Source of the DNA: an uncultured Clostridia bacterium
GTDB taxonomy: Bacteria > Bacillota > Clostridia > UBA1381 > UBA9506
Assembly (NCBI GenBank): GCA_934438075.1
Contig: CAKSBF010000001.1
Span: 434,001 to 498,000, forward strand
Reading direction: 5' to 3'
DNA length: 64,000 nt
The translations under genes and the position numbers were made by a program. Positions 17,768 through 26,624 of the stretch are shown here, piece after piece. The notes under the pieces were generated by a model that was not told the DNA's origin, ran no database searches, and saw only the letters and a program-made list of their open reading frames with translations. Position 1 is the stretch's first letter, and each line of letters begins with the position of its first letter.

Positions 17768-18847
17768 ATGTTAGGGCAGATTTTTCAACCGGTACTGGAG
17801 CAAATGAGAAGTGTAATCCATCGGGAAATGGGCGTATTAAACAGCTCCGGCAGCGTAATTGCCGGCATTGACGAACCCATCGGCGAGGATCTTGCTTTTG
17901 AAGCATTGACAAACGCCGCAAGCAACGGCAAGCCTTATACTATAGACGGCTACACCTTTGTCGCTATCGGCGCGCGCAACATGCTGGAATATGTGATTTA
18001 TATCCGCGGCACCGAGCCGGAAGAGCAAAAGTTTATCATTCTGCTTTCCGTCAGTCTTTCCAACCTGCAATTGCACTGCGGAGACCGCTATGACAAAAGC
18101 AGTTATTTAAAAAATGTCCTGCTTGGCAACATTTTGCCAGGCGATGTTTTTCTGCGCTCAGGTGAGCTGCAGATAGACACGGAAATACCGCGTTTGGTTT
18201 ATATCATCCAGCTTCCGAAGGAACACGAGCTTGCCGTGCAGCACATTTTGCAGAACATGTTCCCGGAACAGGATTTTGTAATTAATATTGATAATACCAA
18301 TATCGTACTGATAAAAGCTATTGCACAGCCATTTAACCGTGACAATGCAAGAAAAACCGCTCAGAGTATCGTAGAAACCATCAGTTCCGAACTAATGCTG
18401 CAGGTCTATGTCGGCATCGGTACACCGACCGACTCGTTAAATGATATTGCACGTTCCTACTCCGAGGCACAGCTTGCTCTCGAAATCGGCCGTGTTTTTG
18501 AAAATGACCGCTACATTTTAAGCTACGACACCATGGGTATCGGCCGTCTGATTTACCAGCTGCCGAGTAAATTGTGCGAGCTGTTTCTGGATGAGATTTT
18601 TAAAAAGGAAAGTATTGATGTGTTAGACGAAGAAACGCTCCAAACCATTTATAAATTTTTTGAAAATAACTTAAATGTCAGCGAAACCTCCCGTCAGCTG
18701 TTTGTCCACCGCAACACATTGGTATACCGCCTGGATAAAATTGAACGTCTGACAGGTCTTGATCTCCGCAAATTTGACGACGCGGTGGTCTTTAAAGTCG
18801 CTATTTTGGTAAATAAATATCTAAATGCCAACCCTTCTAAATTCTAA
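17768..18847 (+). CDS. CdaR/PucR-type transcriptional regulator
   Basis: This 359-residue protein ends in a PucR-type helix-turn-helix (ETSRQLFVHRNTLVYRLDKIERLTGLDL), the hallmark of the CdaR/PucR family. A central GGDEF-like/CdaR domain (VYVGIGTPTDSLNDIARSYSEAQLALEIG) precedes it, with an N-terminal sensor-like region. The inducer is unknown. The ATG at 17768 follows GGAGG-AAATT. The gene is transcribed with ftsE and ftsX, 43 bp ahead of them. Whether it regulates division or uses the locus only as a platform cannot be told. Confidence 0.88.
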   Translation: MLGQIFQPVLEQMRSVIHREMGVLNSSGSVIAGIDEPIGEDLAFEALTNAASNGKPYTIDGYTFVAIGARNMLEYVIYIRGTEPEEQKFIILLSVSLSNLQLHCGDRYDKSSYLKNVLLGNILPGDVFLRSGELQIDTEIPRLVYIIQLPKEHELAVQHILQNMFPEQDFVINIDNTNIVLIKAIAQPFNRDNARKTAQSIVETISSELMLQVYVGIGTPTDSLNDIARSYSEAQLALEIGRVFENDRYILSYDTMGIGRLIYQLPSKLCELFLDEIFKKESIDVLDEETLQTIYKFFENNLNVSETSRQLFVHRNTLVYRLDKIERLTGLDLRKFDDAVVFKVAILVNKYLNANPSKF

Positions 18848-18890
18848 CGGAGGCATATGGATAGAATTTCCGTACTAAGGAGTGTAAGCT

Positions 18891-19577
18891 TTGATTTTGT
18901 TCAGCAATGTTTCAAAGGTTTACGAAAACGGAACCAAAGCGCTTGATAACATCAGTTTTTTCATTGAGCGCGGTGAGTTTGTGTTTATCGTCGGTCCGAG
19001 CGGAGCAGGAAAATCAACTTTGATAAAACTGCTCATGCACGAAGAAACCGCAACAAGCGGCGATGTTATTATCAACAATGTTAACGTAGGGGCTTTGAAA
19101 CAAAATCAAATTCCATACCTGCGCCGCAGCATGGGCGTAGTGTTTCAGGATTTCCGGCTTTTGCCGAAAAAAACAGTTTATGAAAACGTTTCTTTTGCAA
19201 TGGAAATCGTCGGTGCTTCCAAGCGTGCAATCCGCCGCCAGGTACCGAATGTGCTCAGCATGGTGGGGCTTTCCTCCAAAGCAAAAATGCTTCCGAGTCA
19301 GCTCTCGGGCGGCGAGCAGCAAAGAGTAGCGCTTGCCCGCGCACTGGTGAATAATCCTTCTTTCTTAATCGCCGATGAGCCTACCGGTAACTTAAACCCG
19401 AAAACAGCAATGGAAATCATGGAGCTGTTAGACGATATTAACAAACGCGGCACAACCGTAATCATGGCAACGCATGCAAAAGATATTGTAAACGCAATGA
19501 AAAAGCGTGTTATCGCCATTGAGGACGGCATAATTGCAAGAGACGAAGTCAGAGGTGGTTACGGCTATGAAGATTAA
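18891..19577 (+). CDS. ftsE: Cell-division ATP-binding protein FtsE
   Basis: This 228-residue ABC ATPase pairs with FtsX to control peptidoglycan hydrolases at the septum or sidewall. Walker A is GPSGAGKST (residues 35-43), the signature is LSGGEQQR, Walker B is LIADEPTG, and the switch His is in MATHAKD. FtsE-specific features include DFRLLPKKTVYENV. The start codon is TTG with AAGGAG eight bases upstream. The stop overlaps the ftsX start by 11 bases. Confidence 0.97.
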   Translation: MILFSNVSKVYENGTKALDNISFFIERGEFVFIVGPSGAGKSTLIKLLMHEETATSGDVIINNVNVGALKQNQIPYLRRSMGVVFQDFRLLPKKTVYENVSFAMEIVGASKRAIRRQVPNVLSMVGLSSKAKMLPSQLSGGEQQRVALARALVNNPSFLIADEPTGNLNPKTAMEIMELLDDINKRGTTVIMATHAKDIVNAMKKRVIAIEDGIIARDEVRGGYGYED

Positions 19578-20457
19578 CAGATTTCAATATTTTTTGCGCG
19601 AAGCCTCTAAAAATGTATTCTCCAATGGCTGGATGAGCCTCGCCTCTGTTTTTACCGTGTTGGCAAGTCTCTTGGTGTTTGGCTTGTTCCTTGCACTCAC
19701 ACTGAATTTAAACTATATTGCCAAACAGTTGGAGAGCGATTATGAAATCATTTTAATTGTGGATGAAACCTATAATCCGCAGCAAGTTGAACAACTCGGT
19801 GATAAAATCCGTGCTGTTGAAAATATCAAGGAAGCTGAAATGAATTCTAAAGAAAGCCGCTTAAACAGTTTGAAGGATCAGTTCGGCGAAGATGCCTCTG
19901 TCCTCGACGGTTACGAAACAGATAACCCTCTCCGCGACTGGTATATGGTTACTTTAAAGGATTTGTCGCTTTCAGATGAAACCGTTGCAGAACTCGAGCA
20001 GATTGACGGAATTGTAAAAGTGGTGCGCAACCAAGATGCTATTGATAAGCTTGTTTCTATGACCAATTACATGGGACGAATCAGCATTTGGGCGATGATC
20101 GCACTAACCCTCATCTCCATTTTTATTATATCCAATACCATAAAACTGACAGTTTTTGCTCGGCGCAAAGAAATTAACATCATGAAATTTGTCGGTGCAA
20201 CCGATTGGTTTATCCGCTGGCCGTTTATTATCGAAGGAATCATCATCGGTTTAATCGGCGCCGTTGTCTCATTTGTTGTTCTGTCTTATGGCTATAGCGG
20301 TATCATTCACTTGCTTAGTTCCCTGGATATTTCTTTTGTAAAATTTAAACCGTACCATGAATTAATCCTTATGTTTATCGGTGCATTTCTGGGAATGGGC
20401 GTTGTGTTGGGCGGCATCGGCAGTTTAATATCGGTCAGAAAATACCTTAAGGTATAA
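19567..20457 (+). CDS. ftsX: Cell-division permease FtsX
   Basis: This 296-residue protein has a cytoplasmic N-terminus, a first membrane helix (SVFTVLASLLVFGLFLALTL) and an extracellular domain of about 120 residues. Three C-terminal helices form the FtsX/MacB-type permease (ISIWAMIALTLISIFIISNT and following). The ATG at 19567 is preceded by GAGGTGG and overlaps ftsE. In many Firmicutes a PcsB- or S41-type peptidase gene follows; here a terminator comes instead, so the hydrolase partner must lie elsewhere. Confidence 0.95.
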   Translation: MKINRFQYFLREASKNVFSNGWMSLASVFTVLASLLVFGLFLALTLNLNYIAKQLESDYEIILIVDETYNPQQVEQLGDKIRAVENIKEAEMNSKESRLNSLKDQFGEDASVLDGYETDNPLRDWYMVTLKDLSLSDETVAELEQIDGIVKVVRNQDAIDKLVSMTNYMGRISIWAMIALTLISIFIISNTIKLTVFARRKEINIMKFVGATDWFIRWPFIIEGIIIGLIGAVVSFVVLSYGYSGIIHLLSSLDISFVKFKPYHELILMFIGAFLGMGVVLGGIGSLISVRKYLKV

Positions 20458-20540
20458 ATTCTCATAGGAGCTATGCTCCGCGCCGCATCATGACACTGCC
20501 TGCAAAATTTACCCGGCATGCATACTTTTATTCAGACAAT

Positions 20541-20590
20541 AAAAAGCTGTAAGAAAATGTAAAAACTACACTTTCTTGCAGCTTCTTTTT
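20541..20590. terminator. Bidirectional terminator between ftsX and the small export protein
   Basis: AAGCTGTAAGAAA pairs with TTTCTTGCAGCTT (one wobble), with an inner TGTA/TACA, flanked by AAAAA and TTTTT, so it can serve both convergent genes. Confidence 0.85.
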
Positions 20591-20610
20591 CGCCCATCTT
20601 AACAAACTTA

Positions 20611-21108
20611 TTAAAATAATCCTACAATAAATGCAACAATACTGCTGCCAAACGTCATAATTAAACCGGCAATTAAAACGCCTAGAATAATGGAGGGCAA
20701 GGCTCTTTTCAATCTCATTCCCAAAAATGCTGCAATCAGCGCGCCCGTCCACGCACCCGTTCCCGGCAGAGGAATAGCCACAAACAGACATAATCCCCAA
20801 AATTCATATTTTTCCACTTTATGCTTATGCTTGTTTACCTTAGCCTCCAGCCACAAACCGAAACCGCGAAAATATTTTGTTCTCAAAAACCACTGCACCA
20901 AAGGACGAATCAGAACCAAGATAAACGGTATCGGCAGCAGGTTTCCCAGCACTGCTAATATGTATATTATCCATGGATTCATATTCAAAACAAACCCTAC
21001 AGGAATCGCCCCGCGCAGTTCTACAATCGGAAACAGCGAAACGATAAATACCAGCAACTCGTCAGATAAATGCAATCCCTGAAAGAAATTAATAATCGCT
21101 TGTGACAT
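20611..21108 (-). CDS. COG2426 family small export membrane protein
   Basis: This 165-residue membrane protein has four to five hydrophobic segments. The motif SLFPIVELRGAIPVGF near residue 25 and IPLPGTGAWTGAL near residue 115 are typical of the 'small multidrug export protein' COG2426 family. True substrates of this family are not well defined. The ATG at 21108 has AAGGAG seven bases upstream; the 18 codons before it lack a ribosome site. It may be cotranscribed with the upstream HAD phosphatase gene, which ends 69 bp away. Confidence 0.88.
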   Translation of the reverse strand: MSQAIINFFQGLHLSDELLVFIVSLFPIVELRGAIPVGFVLNMNPWIIYILAVLGNLLPIPFILVLIRPLVQWFLRTKYFRGFGLWLEAKVNKHKHKVEKYEFWGLCLFVAIPLPGTGAWTGALIAAFLGMRLKRALPSIILGVLIAGLIMTFGSSIVAFIVGLF

Positions 21109-21177
21109 GTTTATTCTCCTTGTTGTAAAAATTTTTACTCTAACAATTTTGGTGTGCTGCAATCGTTTTTATTTTAT

Positions 21178-21975
21178 TTACCCTCCTAAAACCAGCTCCT
21201 TCACTACCTCCATCACACCATTTTCATTATTTGTCCGCGGCGTAACGTGCCTGACGCCTAGCAGCATGTCCGGCGCAGCATTTTTCATTACAAACCCATA
21301 CTCTGCCTGCTCAAGAAGTTCAATATCATTATAATAATCACCAAAAGCCATAGTTTCTTCACGCGAAATATGAAGCGCCTGCTGCACTTTTTCCAAAGCC
21401 CGACCCTTATTCACGCCTTTTACCATTACATCCATCCACTTTTTACCGGAAATAAACATACCAAACCGATTGCCATATTTCTTCGAAAGCACAGGATAAG
21501 AATTATTTTCCGGTCCTCGCAAGTCGCAAATCGCAAGCTTAAAAAAGGAATCATCCGTCACCGAATGATAATCACTGATCACCTTATGCACAGCGTGATA
21601 GCTATCCATATACGGCTGGTAGGCAGATGAAAAGGCGGTCATGTATGCCGATTTTTGCCCGCACAGTACCAAGTGTACATCAGGAAGCGAAAGCACCGTG
21701 TCAATCATCTCCGAAACCTCTCCCGGCTGCATCACGGCAGAAAACAGCGTCTTGCCCTCGTATACCACAAAAGCGCCATTTTCGCAAATGTAGCCGATTT
21801 CATCCGATACCGGTCTGAAATTACGCCAAAGCGTATCATAAGTCCTGCCGCTCGCTGTAAAAAAATATATTCCCCGTTTCTTCAATTCAGGAAGCAATGC
21901 AAAAAAATCATTCGGAACCTTCTTGTCATCAGGAAGAAGGCTCCCGTCCAAATCCGCTGCAATTAAACGTATCAA
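21178..21975 (-). CDS. Cof-type HAD-IIB phosphatase
   Basis: This 265-residue hydrolase begins with HAD motif I, AADLDGSLL (nucleophile Asp). Motif II SGR appears in FTASGRTYDTL, a lysine near VKGVNKG, and motif IV GDYYNDIELLEQA. The C2-type cap identifies subfamily IIB (Cof). Such enzymes dephosphorylate sugar phosphates or flavin-type cofactors; the substrate is not predictable. The start is TTG at 21975 with GAGGAG upstream. A terminator for the upstream gene lies 30 bp before it. Confidence 0.92.
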   Translation of the reverse strand: MIRLIAADLDGSLLPDDKKVPNDFFALLPELKKRGIYFFTASGRTYDTLWRNFRPVSDEIGYICENGAFVVYEGKTLFSAVMQPGEVSEMIDTVLSLPDVHLVLCGQKSAYMTAFSSAYQPYMDSYHAVHKVISDYHSVTDDSFFKLAICDLRGPENNSYPVLSKKYGNRFGMFISGKKWMDVMVKGVNKGRALEKVQQALHISREETMAFGDYYNDIELLEQAEYGFVMKNAAPDMLLGVRHVTPRTNNENGVMEVVKELVLGG

Positions 21976-22000
21976 TCAAACAACTCCTCTCCTCCGCACA

Positions 22001-22034
22001 ATAAAAAACAGGTTGCCGAAAACGGCAGCCTGTT
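22001..22034 (-). terminator. Terminator of the zinc-ribbon/propeller gene
   Basis: On the minus strand ACAGGCTGCCG-TTTT-CGGCAACCTGT is followed by TTTTTATTG. A second small stem CCGGTTT/AAACCGG lies at 22049-22065. Confidence 0.85.
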
Positions 22035-22142
22035 CAGTAAAGGGGTTCCCGGTTTGATAAACCGGTGTTCAATGTATTTTGTGAGGTCAATATCATTATG
22101 CCCCGGCATCGTTTTCGTTATACATCTTTTTTAAAAATATTC

Positions 22143-23897
22143 TTATTCTGCTGCAGAACCGCTGATGTCGAGCTGACCCATATTCGTTTTATTGCCGTCC
22201 GGAGCTACCAAAACCATTTCTCCTGCAACGCTCAGATAAGAAATATATCCATCCGCAATATTGCACATATTAAACTCATCAACCGGACAGGTTTCCGTTT
22301 GTTTGCTCTCTGTATCGTAAATATGCAGACTTTCATCATCATAGCTCGTAAAATATATTTTGCCGGGCTGTGCAGTAATCAAGCCAACGGTCTTATCGCC
22401 CACCAACGTCTCTCTATCGGAGCCGTCCAATTTAACTGACTCCAGTGACAATTTCGGCATACTTGCACCGTCCTTCATGTTGCCGTCAGAGAAATAAATC
22501 ACATCATTTGCTATGGCAAAACCGTAAACCGGCTGGTCAATCAACAAATGTGCATTTTTCCCGTTCGCATCCATCACATAGAGTTTGTGATCATCTGCGC
22601 CGTCCACATAGTAAATCTTTCCTTTATAAAAATCCAAGGCATAGAACTGAGCGGCAGATACTTTACTGGTTTTCTTGGAATTCATATTCATACAGTACAG
22701 CGCAATCGAATACTGAGAATCAGTCGTACTTTGATCTTGGCTCTTGTCCTTGTCCTCTCCCAGATAATAAAGATCGTTGCCTATTGTAATATAAAAGGAG
22801 ACCTGCTCGTCCGTTACACTTTCCGTCAAAGAACCGTCAGTCTTAATCCGGTTGAGTGCACCGCTCGTAGGATCCAGATAATACAGCCACTCGCCCGAAA
22901 TACAAAGGCTCACACCCTTATCCTCTCCCAGCTGCATGCTTGCGCCGGATTCTTTGTTTTGCATCATTATATTAAGTTTATTATTGACATAATAAATGTT
23001 TTTCTCATCTGCCGTTAAAATACCGGACTGAATCAGATTTGCAAAAGAGTTTCCCTTTGCCTTTTCCGACGCATTGCCTATGTGTGAGCTTCCAACACGG
23101 CGATACATATCATACGCTTCTATATACTCTCCCTTTGCAGCCTTCCCGTCCGCTATTTTGGTAACAATCAAGCGGTAGGACTGGAAACCGACCAACGCAA
23201 GCAATGCCGCACAGAGCACACAACAGGCGGTGACAGCAAGTGTTTTCATGGTTTTTTTCTTTTTTAATTCCTTCTGGCGCGCTTCTTCCTCCAAACGCTC
23301 CTGTTCCGCAAGCGCCTCTGCCTGTCTTTTCTCCTCCAGCGACTTATTAATGGTATCGTGAGAAGAATATTTCGCAAGGCAAACCTGTTTCTCTCTTCCG
23401 CAGCGAATACAAGCCGCGTCCTCCTGTTTGTTCGGCCGGCCGCACACACAAAGCCAGTACGGCCCGGGGTCCTGCGCATAGCACACAGCATCGCTGCCCG
23501 CCACACTCTTTAAACGAGTTACCTCATCATACTCCGGCTGTATGTAATTAACTTCCGTCATATTTTCGTCAGACACGGTATAAATCTCACCGTCTGAAAA
23601 ACTAACCTCTCGGATATCAGCCGTCACATGCTTTGCTTCTGCAAAATCTGCCAGCGAAACTCCTTTATTCACCGCAAAAGGACTTTTGGGCTGTCCCTCC
23701 AAGCCCGTAAGCTCCACAGGCACCGCACCCAGCTCTTTGCCGTAAGCGTCATAAGCCCTCGCCACAAATTTTACGCTGTCCACCACTTTTTCACTCAGGT
23801 TGAACAAACGGAACAGAGCATAAGGCTCATTTGTTGTGCTGTTTGTTTTCACAGTCACACCTCTGTTTTCCACCGGACATGATAAATCAATACGCAT
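22143..23897 (-). CDS. Zinc-ribbon, single-pass membrane protein with DUF5050-like beta-propeller
   Basis: This 584-residue protein has four visible parts. Residues 1-150 are a beta-rich N-terminal domain I cannot name. Residues ~165-195 hold a zinc ribbon (WLCVCGRPNKQEDAACIRCG, Cys-x-Cys and Cys-x2-Cys). A charged coiled coil (KRQAEALAEQERLEEEARQK) precedes a membrane helix near 220-240 (TLAVTACCVLCAALLALVGF). The C-terminal ~310 residues have repeated short strands such as NDLYYLGED, GKIYYVDGAD and DVIYFSDGN, typical of DUF5050 propellers. The N-terminal part should be cytoplasmic and the propeller outside. The function is unknown; it may sense envelope state. Confidence 0.82.
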   Translation of the reverse strand: MRIDLSCPVENRGVTVKTNSTTNEPYALFRLFNLSEKVVDSVKFVARAYDAYGKELGAVPVELTGLEGQPKSPFAVNKGVSLADFAEAKHVTADIREVSFSDGEIYTVSDENMTEVNYIQPEYDEVTRLKSVAGSDAVCYAQDPGPYWLCVCGRPNKQEDAACIRCGREKQVCLAKYSSHDTINKSLEEKRQAEALAEQERLEEEARQKELKKKKTMKTLAVTACCVLCAALLALVGFQSYRLIVTKIADGKAAKGEYIEAYDMYRRVGSSHIGNASEKAKGNSFANLIQSGILTADEKNIYYVNNKLNIMMQNKESGASMQLGEDKGVSLCISGEWLYYLDPTSGALNRIKTDGSLTESVTDEQVSFYITIGNDLYYLGEDKDKSQDQSTTDSQYSIALYCMNMNSKKTSKVSAAQFYALDFYKGKIYYVDGADDHKLYVMDANGKNAHLLIDQPVYGFAIANDVIYFSDGNMKDGASMPKLSLESVKLDGSDRETLVGDKTVGLITAQPGKIYFTSYDDESLHIYDTESKQTETCPVDEFNMCNIADGYISYLSVAGEMVLVAPDGNKTNMGQLDISGSAAE

Positions 23898-24065
23898 AAA
23901 TTGCCTCCTAAATATATAAAGTAAATATTTTTCAGAATAAATGCACCATTTTTTGGTAAATCCTAAAAATGTCTTAATCGCATTTATTATATCATAAAAA
24001 TATAAAATAGAACAGTATTTTTTAAGAAATTTATATTTTATTCATATTACAAAACAAAAAAACTA

Positions 24066-24094
24066 TTGACAAGCGCCCCCGGAAAGGATATAAT
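24066..24094 (+). promoter_or_regulatory. Promoter of the rpmH operon
   Basis: TTGACA, 17 bases, TATAAT: a perfect sigma-A promoter, 74 bp upstream of rpmH. No DnaA box cluster is present in the AT-rich gap 23898-24065. Confidence 0.85.
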
Positions 24095-24167
24095 ATGTAA
24101 AGTATATGATAAACAGTGAAGTGGTATGCTTTCATTTTTGTCAAGTTAGTAATGGGAGGTGGAGCAT

Positions 24168-24302
24168 TTGCTTAGAACATATCAGCCGAATAGAAGAAAA
24201 AGAAAAAAAGACCACGGTTTCAGAAATCGTATGAGTAGCCGTTCCGGCCGCAAAGTTTTGGCCAGAAGAAGACTGAAGGGCAGAAAGGTTTTGTCCGCAT
24301 AG
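24168..24302 (+). CDS. rpmH: 50S ribosomal protein L34
   Basis: This 44-residue, strongly basic protein reads LRTYQPNRRKRKKDHGF at its start and has RMSSRSGRKVLARRRLKGR later, the invariant L34 sequence. The start is TTG with GGGAGGTGG upstream. It heads the conserved rpmH-rnpA-yidD-yidC-jag cluster that usually lies beside oriC, but dnaA does not precede it here. Confidence 0.97.
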   Translation: MLRTYQPNRRKRKKDHGFRNRMSSRSGRKVLARRRLKGRKVLSA

Positions 24303-24388
24303 TTTGATTTATGAAAATACGGTCGCTGGGGTTTTCTTCAGCGACTTTATTCATAATCAAGCATTGAAACTATTGAAAGGGATTTCAG

Positions 24389-24739
24389 ATGAGAAATACC
24401 GTCAGTTTAAATCGAAATTATTTGTTTTTAAAGGTGTACCAAAAAGGCAAAAAATCATACCACAGGCACTTTGTCCTCTACGTTTTGCCCAATAAGCGCA
24501 GCGAAAACCGATTGGGCCTTAAAGTTGGGAAAAAGCTTGCTAAGGCGGTTCAGAGAAACCGCATCAGACGACTGCTGAAAGAAAGCTACCGTTTAATGGA
24601 AACGGAGCTCGCGGTTGGATACGATATCGTGATCGTTGCCCGACCGGACTGTTTATCTGCCGATACTTATAAGGAGGTTTCGGACGCTCTGCGCAACCTT
24701 ATGACGAAAGCAGGGCTGCTTGATCCGAAAAAACCATGA
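24389..24739 (+). CDS. rnpA: Ribonuclease P protein component
   Basis: This 116-residue basic protein binds the M1-type RNA and helps position pre-tRNA. It has the family motif AVQRNRIRRLLKESYR (RNR core) and a Phe/Tyr-rich N-terminal beta-sheet. The ATG at 24389 follows a GAAAGGG ribosome site. It overlaps no gene but is closely followed by yidD. Confidence 0.96.
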   Translation: MRNTVSLNRNYLFLKVYQKGKKSYHRHFVLYVLPNKRSENRLGLKVGKKLAKAVQRNRIRRLLKESYRLMETELAVGYDIVIVARPDCLSADTYKEVSDALRNLMTKAGLLDPKKP

Positions 24740-24755
24740 TTTGAGGTCTTATTTT

Positions 24756-24965
24756 ATGAAGAGACTGCTGCTTTTCTGTATCCGCTTCTACCAAAAATTC
24801 ATATCGCCCTTAAAGCGTCCGTGCTGTCGGTTCTATCCGACCTGTTCGGCTTATGCCGCGGAGGCAATCGAAAAAAAGGGCGCACTCGTTGGAAGCTTTA
24901 TGGCTGTCAAGCGTATCTTGCGTTGCCATCCGTTTTCCAAAGGCGGATACGATCCTGTGAAATAG
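24756..24965 (+). CDS. yidD: Membrane protein insertion efficiency factor YidD
   Basis: This 69-residue protein carries the family core FYQKFISPLKRPCCRFYPTC followed by SAYAAEAIEKKG, including the conserved Cys cluster and the amphipathic N-terminus. It helps YidC-dependent insertion of membrane proteins. The ATG at 24756 has GAGGT upstream. The upstream in-frame codons overlap rnpA and lack a ribosome site. Confidence 0.95.
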   Translation: MKRLLLFCIRFYQKFISPLKRPCCRFYPTCSAYAAEAIEKKGALVGSFMAVKRILRCHPFSKGGYDPVK

Positions 24966-24986
24966 CAGCTGAAGGAGGAAAACCGA

Positions 24987-25916
24987 TTGGGCAATATACT
25001 GGACATTATTAACGTACCATTGGGATATTTATTTCGCTACATCTTTTTAGTGGTACAAAATTACGGCTGGGCTCTCGTGTTGTTTACCATTATCACCAAG
25101 GCAATTTTGCTGCCGCTTTCTGTCAAACAGCAAAAGTCCATGTCAAAAATGCAGGCAATTCAACCAAAACTTGCCGAACTGCAAAAAAAATATCAGTATG
25201 ACAAAGAAAAATTAAATCAGGAAACAATGAAGCTCTATCAGACGAACAAAATTAATCCAATGGGCGGCTGTCTGCCACTTTTAATTCAGTTTCCGCTCTT
25301 GATAGGCTTGTATAACATTATCCGCAGCCCGCTGACATATGTAATTCAGCTGGGCAAGCATGGCCTTCCCGTGTTGCAGGAGGTCATTGACGCACTGACG
25401 CCGCTGGGCCTGTCGCTTACAGGGAACAGCATTATGAACCAGATTCCGGTTGCAAAATTTATGTCAGAGCACTTTTCAGAACTTGTGGAAAAATTCCCGG
25501 TGTTTGCCAACGTGAAAATGATAAATTTTGACTTTTTAGGGCTTGATTTATCCGCCACACCGCAAAGTGCCTGGAGTGCAATGCCCCTGCTGCTTATTAT
25601 TCCTGTTATAGCAGGACTGACGACATTTCTTACTTCCTGGCTGACGCAGAAAATGAGCGGTACACCGCAGCCATCGGCAAACGGAGAAAATTCTACTGCC
25701 TCCACCATGCAGATGATGAACTACATTTTCCCGTTTATGACCGCGTTTTTTGCTTTTACCCTGCCTGCAGGTCTGGGACTTTACTGGATCGTTTCCAACG
25801 TTGTCCAGCTGATTCAGCAAATCATTCTTACAAAATATTTTAAGGCAAATATTGAAGACTCAACACCGGAAAAAACTCACTACAGAGAGAGAGAAAGCAG
25901 GAGGAGAAAAAAATGA
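24987..25916 (+). CDS. yidC: Membrane protein insertase YidC
   Basis: This 309-residue protein is a five-TM Oxa1/YidC insertase of the Gram-positive type, without the large periplasmic domain. Characteristic stretches are YGWALVLFTIITKAILLPLS (with the hydrophilic-groove region), QQKSMSKMQAIQPKLAELQK and NPMGGCLPLLIQFPLLIGLY. No lipobox Cys is seen at the N-terminus. The start is TTG with AAGGAGG eight bases upstream. The stop overlaps the jag start by four bases. Confidence 0.96.
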   Translation: MGNILDIINVPLGYLFRYIFLVVQNYGWALVLFTIITKAILLPLSVKQQKSMSKMQAIQPKLAELQKKYQYDKEKLNQETMKLYQTNKINPMGGCLPLLIQFPLLIGLYNIIRSPLTYVIQLGKHGLPVLQEVIDALTPLGLSLTGNSIMNQIPVAKFMSEHFSELVEKFPVFANVKMINFDFLGLDLSATPQSAWSAMPLLLIIPVIAGLTTFLTSWLTQKMSGTPQPSANGENSTASTMQMMNYIFPFMTAFFAFTLPAGLGLYWIVSNVVQLIQQIILTKYFKANIEDSTPEKTHYRERESRRRKK

Positions 25917-26542
25917 GCAAGAGTATTACAAAATCGGCAAAAACCGTTCAGGCAGCCGTTGAGCTTGCTTTGCAGGAGCTTGGGCTTTCTGAAGATAAAG
26001 TAACCATCGAGGTGTTAGAAGAGGGAAGCCGCGGATTATTCGGTCTTGGTTCAAAGGATGCCGTTGTTTGCGTTACTCCCAAGTTAGATCTGGAAGGACG
26101 CGCCCGCGACTTTTTAAATGATATATTCTTTACCATGGGCTTAAAAGTCGATATTGATATCACGCGCACAGAAAAAATGATGAATATTGTCCTTTCCGGC
26201 GACAATATGGGCATTATTATCGGCAAGCGCGGCGACACACTCGATGCCTTAGAGCACTTAACAAGCCTGTGTGTAAACCGTGGTGACGGCGAATATGTCA
26301 AAGTCGTTCTTGACACAGAAAATTACCGTGAAAAACGTTACCAAACTTTGGTAAAGCTTGCAAACAATCTTGCACGCACTGTTGTGAAAAATCGCCGCAA
26401 GGTCACACTGGAGCCAATGAGTTCCAACGAGCGGAGAATTATTCACTCCACCCTGCAGAACAATCCTGAGATTGATACTTACAGCGTCGGCGAAGAGCCG
26501 AACCGCAGAATTGTGATTACGTTGAAAAAAATGGATAAATAG
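25913..26542 (+). CDS. jag: RNA-binding protein Jag/KhpB
   Basis: This 209-residue protein has a Jag-N domain (residues 1-55), a KH domain containing GIIIGKRGDTLDALEHL, and a C-terminal R3H domain (LEPMSSNERRIIHSTLQ). KhpB/EloR proteins bind RNA and influence cell elongation and sporulation-linked processes. Its ATG overlaps the yidC stop. A terminator follows, so the cluster ends here; mnmE, mnmG and parAB, often next in Firmicutes, are absent. Confidence 0.95.
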   Translation: MSKSITKSAKTVQAAVELALQELGLSEDKVTIEVLEEGSRGLFGLGSKDAVVCVTPKLDLEGRARDFLNDIFFTMGLKVDIDITRTEKMMNIVLSGDNMGIIIGKRGDTLDALEHLTSLCVNRGDGEYVKVVLDTENYREKRYQTLVKLANNLARTVVKNRRKVTLEPMSSNERRIIHSTLQNNPEIDTYSVGEEPNRRIVITLKKMDK

Positions 26543-26560
26543 TGCCGTAACGGCATTGCA

Positions 26561-26598
26561 AGAGACTCGCCGCGCATTTCGCGCCGCGGGTCTTTTAT
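26561..26598 (+). terminator. Terminator of the rpmH-jag operon
   Basis: AGACTCGCCGCGC-ATTTC-GCGCCGCGGGTCT followed by TTTATTG. Confidence 0.85.
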
Positions 26599-26624
26599 TG
26601 TCATAAAATATGGAGGTGTCCTTC

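Noticed and set aside
23898..24167. Replication origin beside rpmH
   Set aside because: The gap is AT-rich but contains no TTATCCACA-type DnaA boxes and no dnaA gene.
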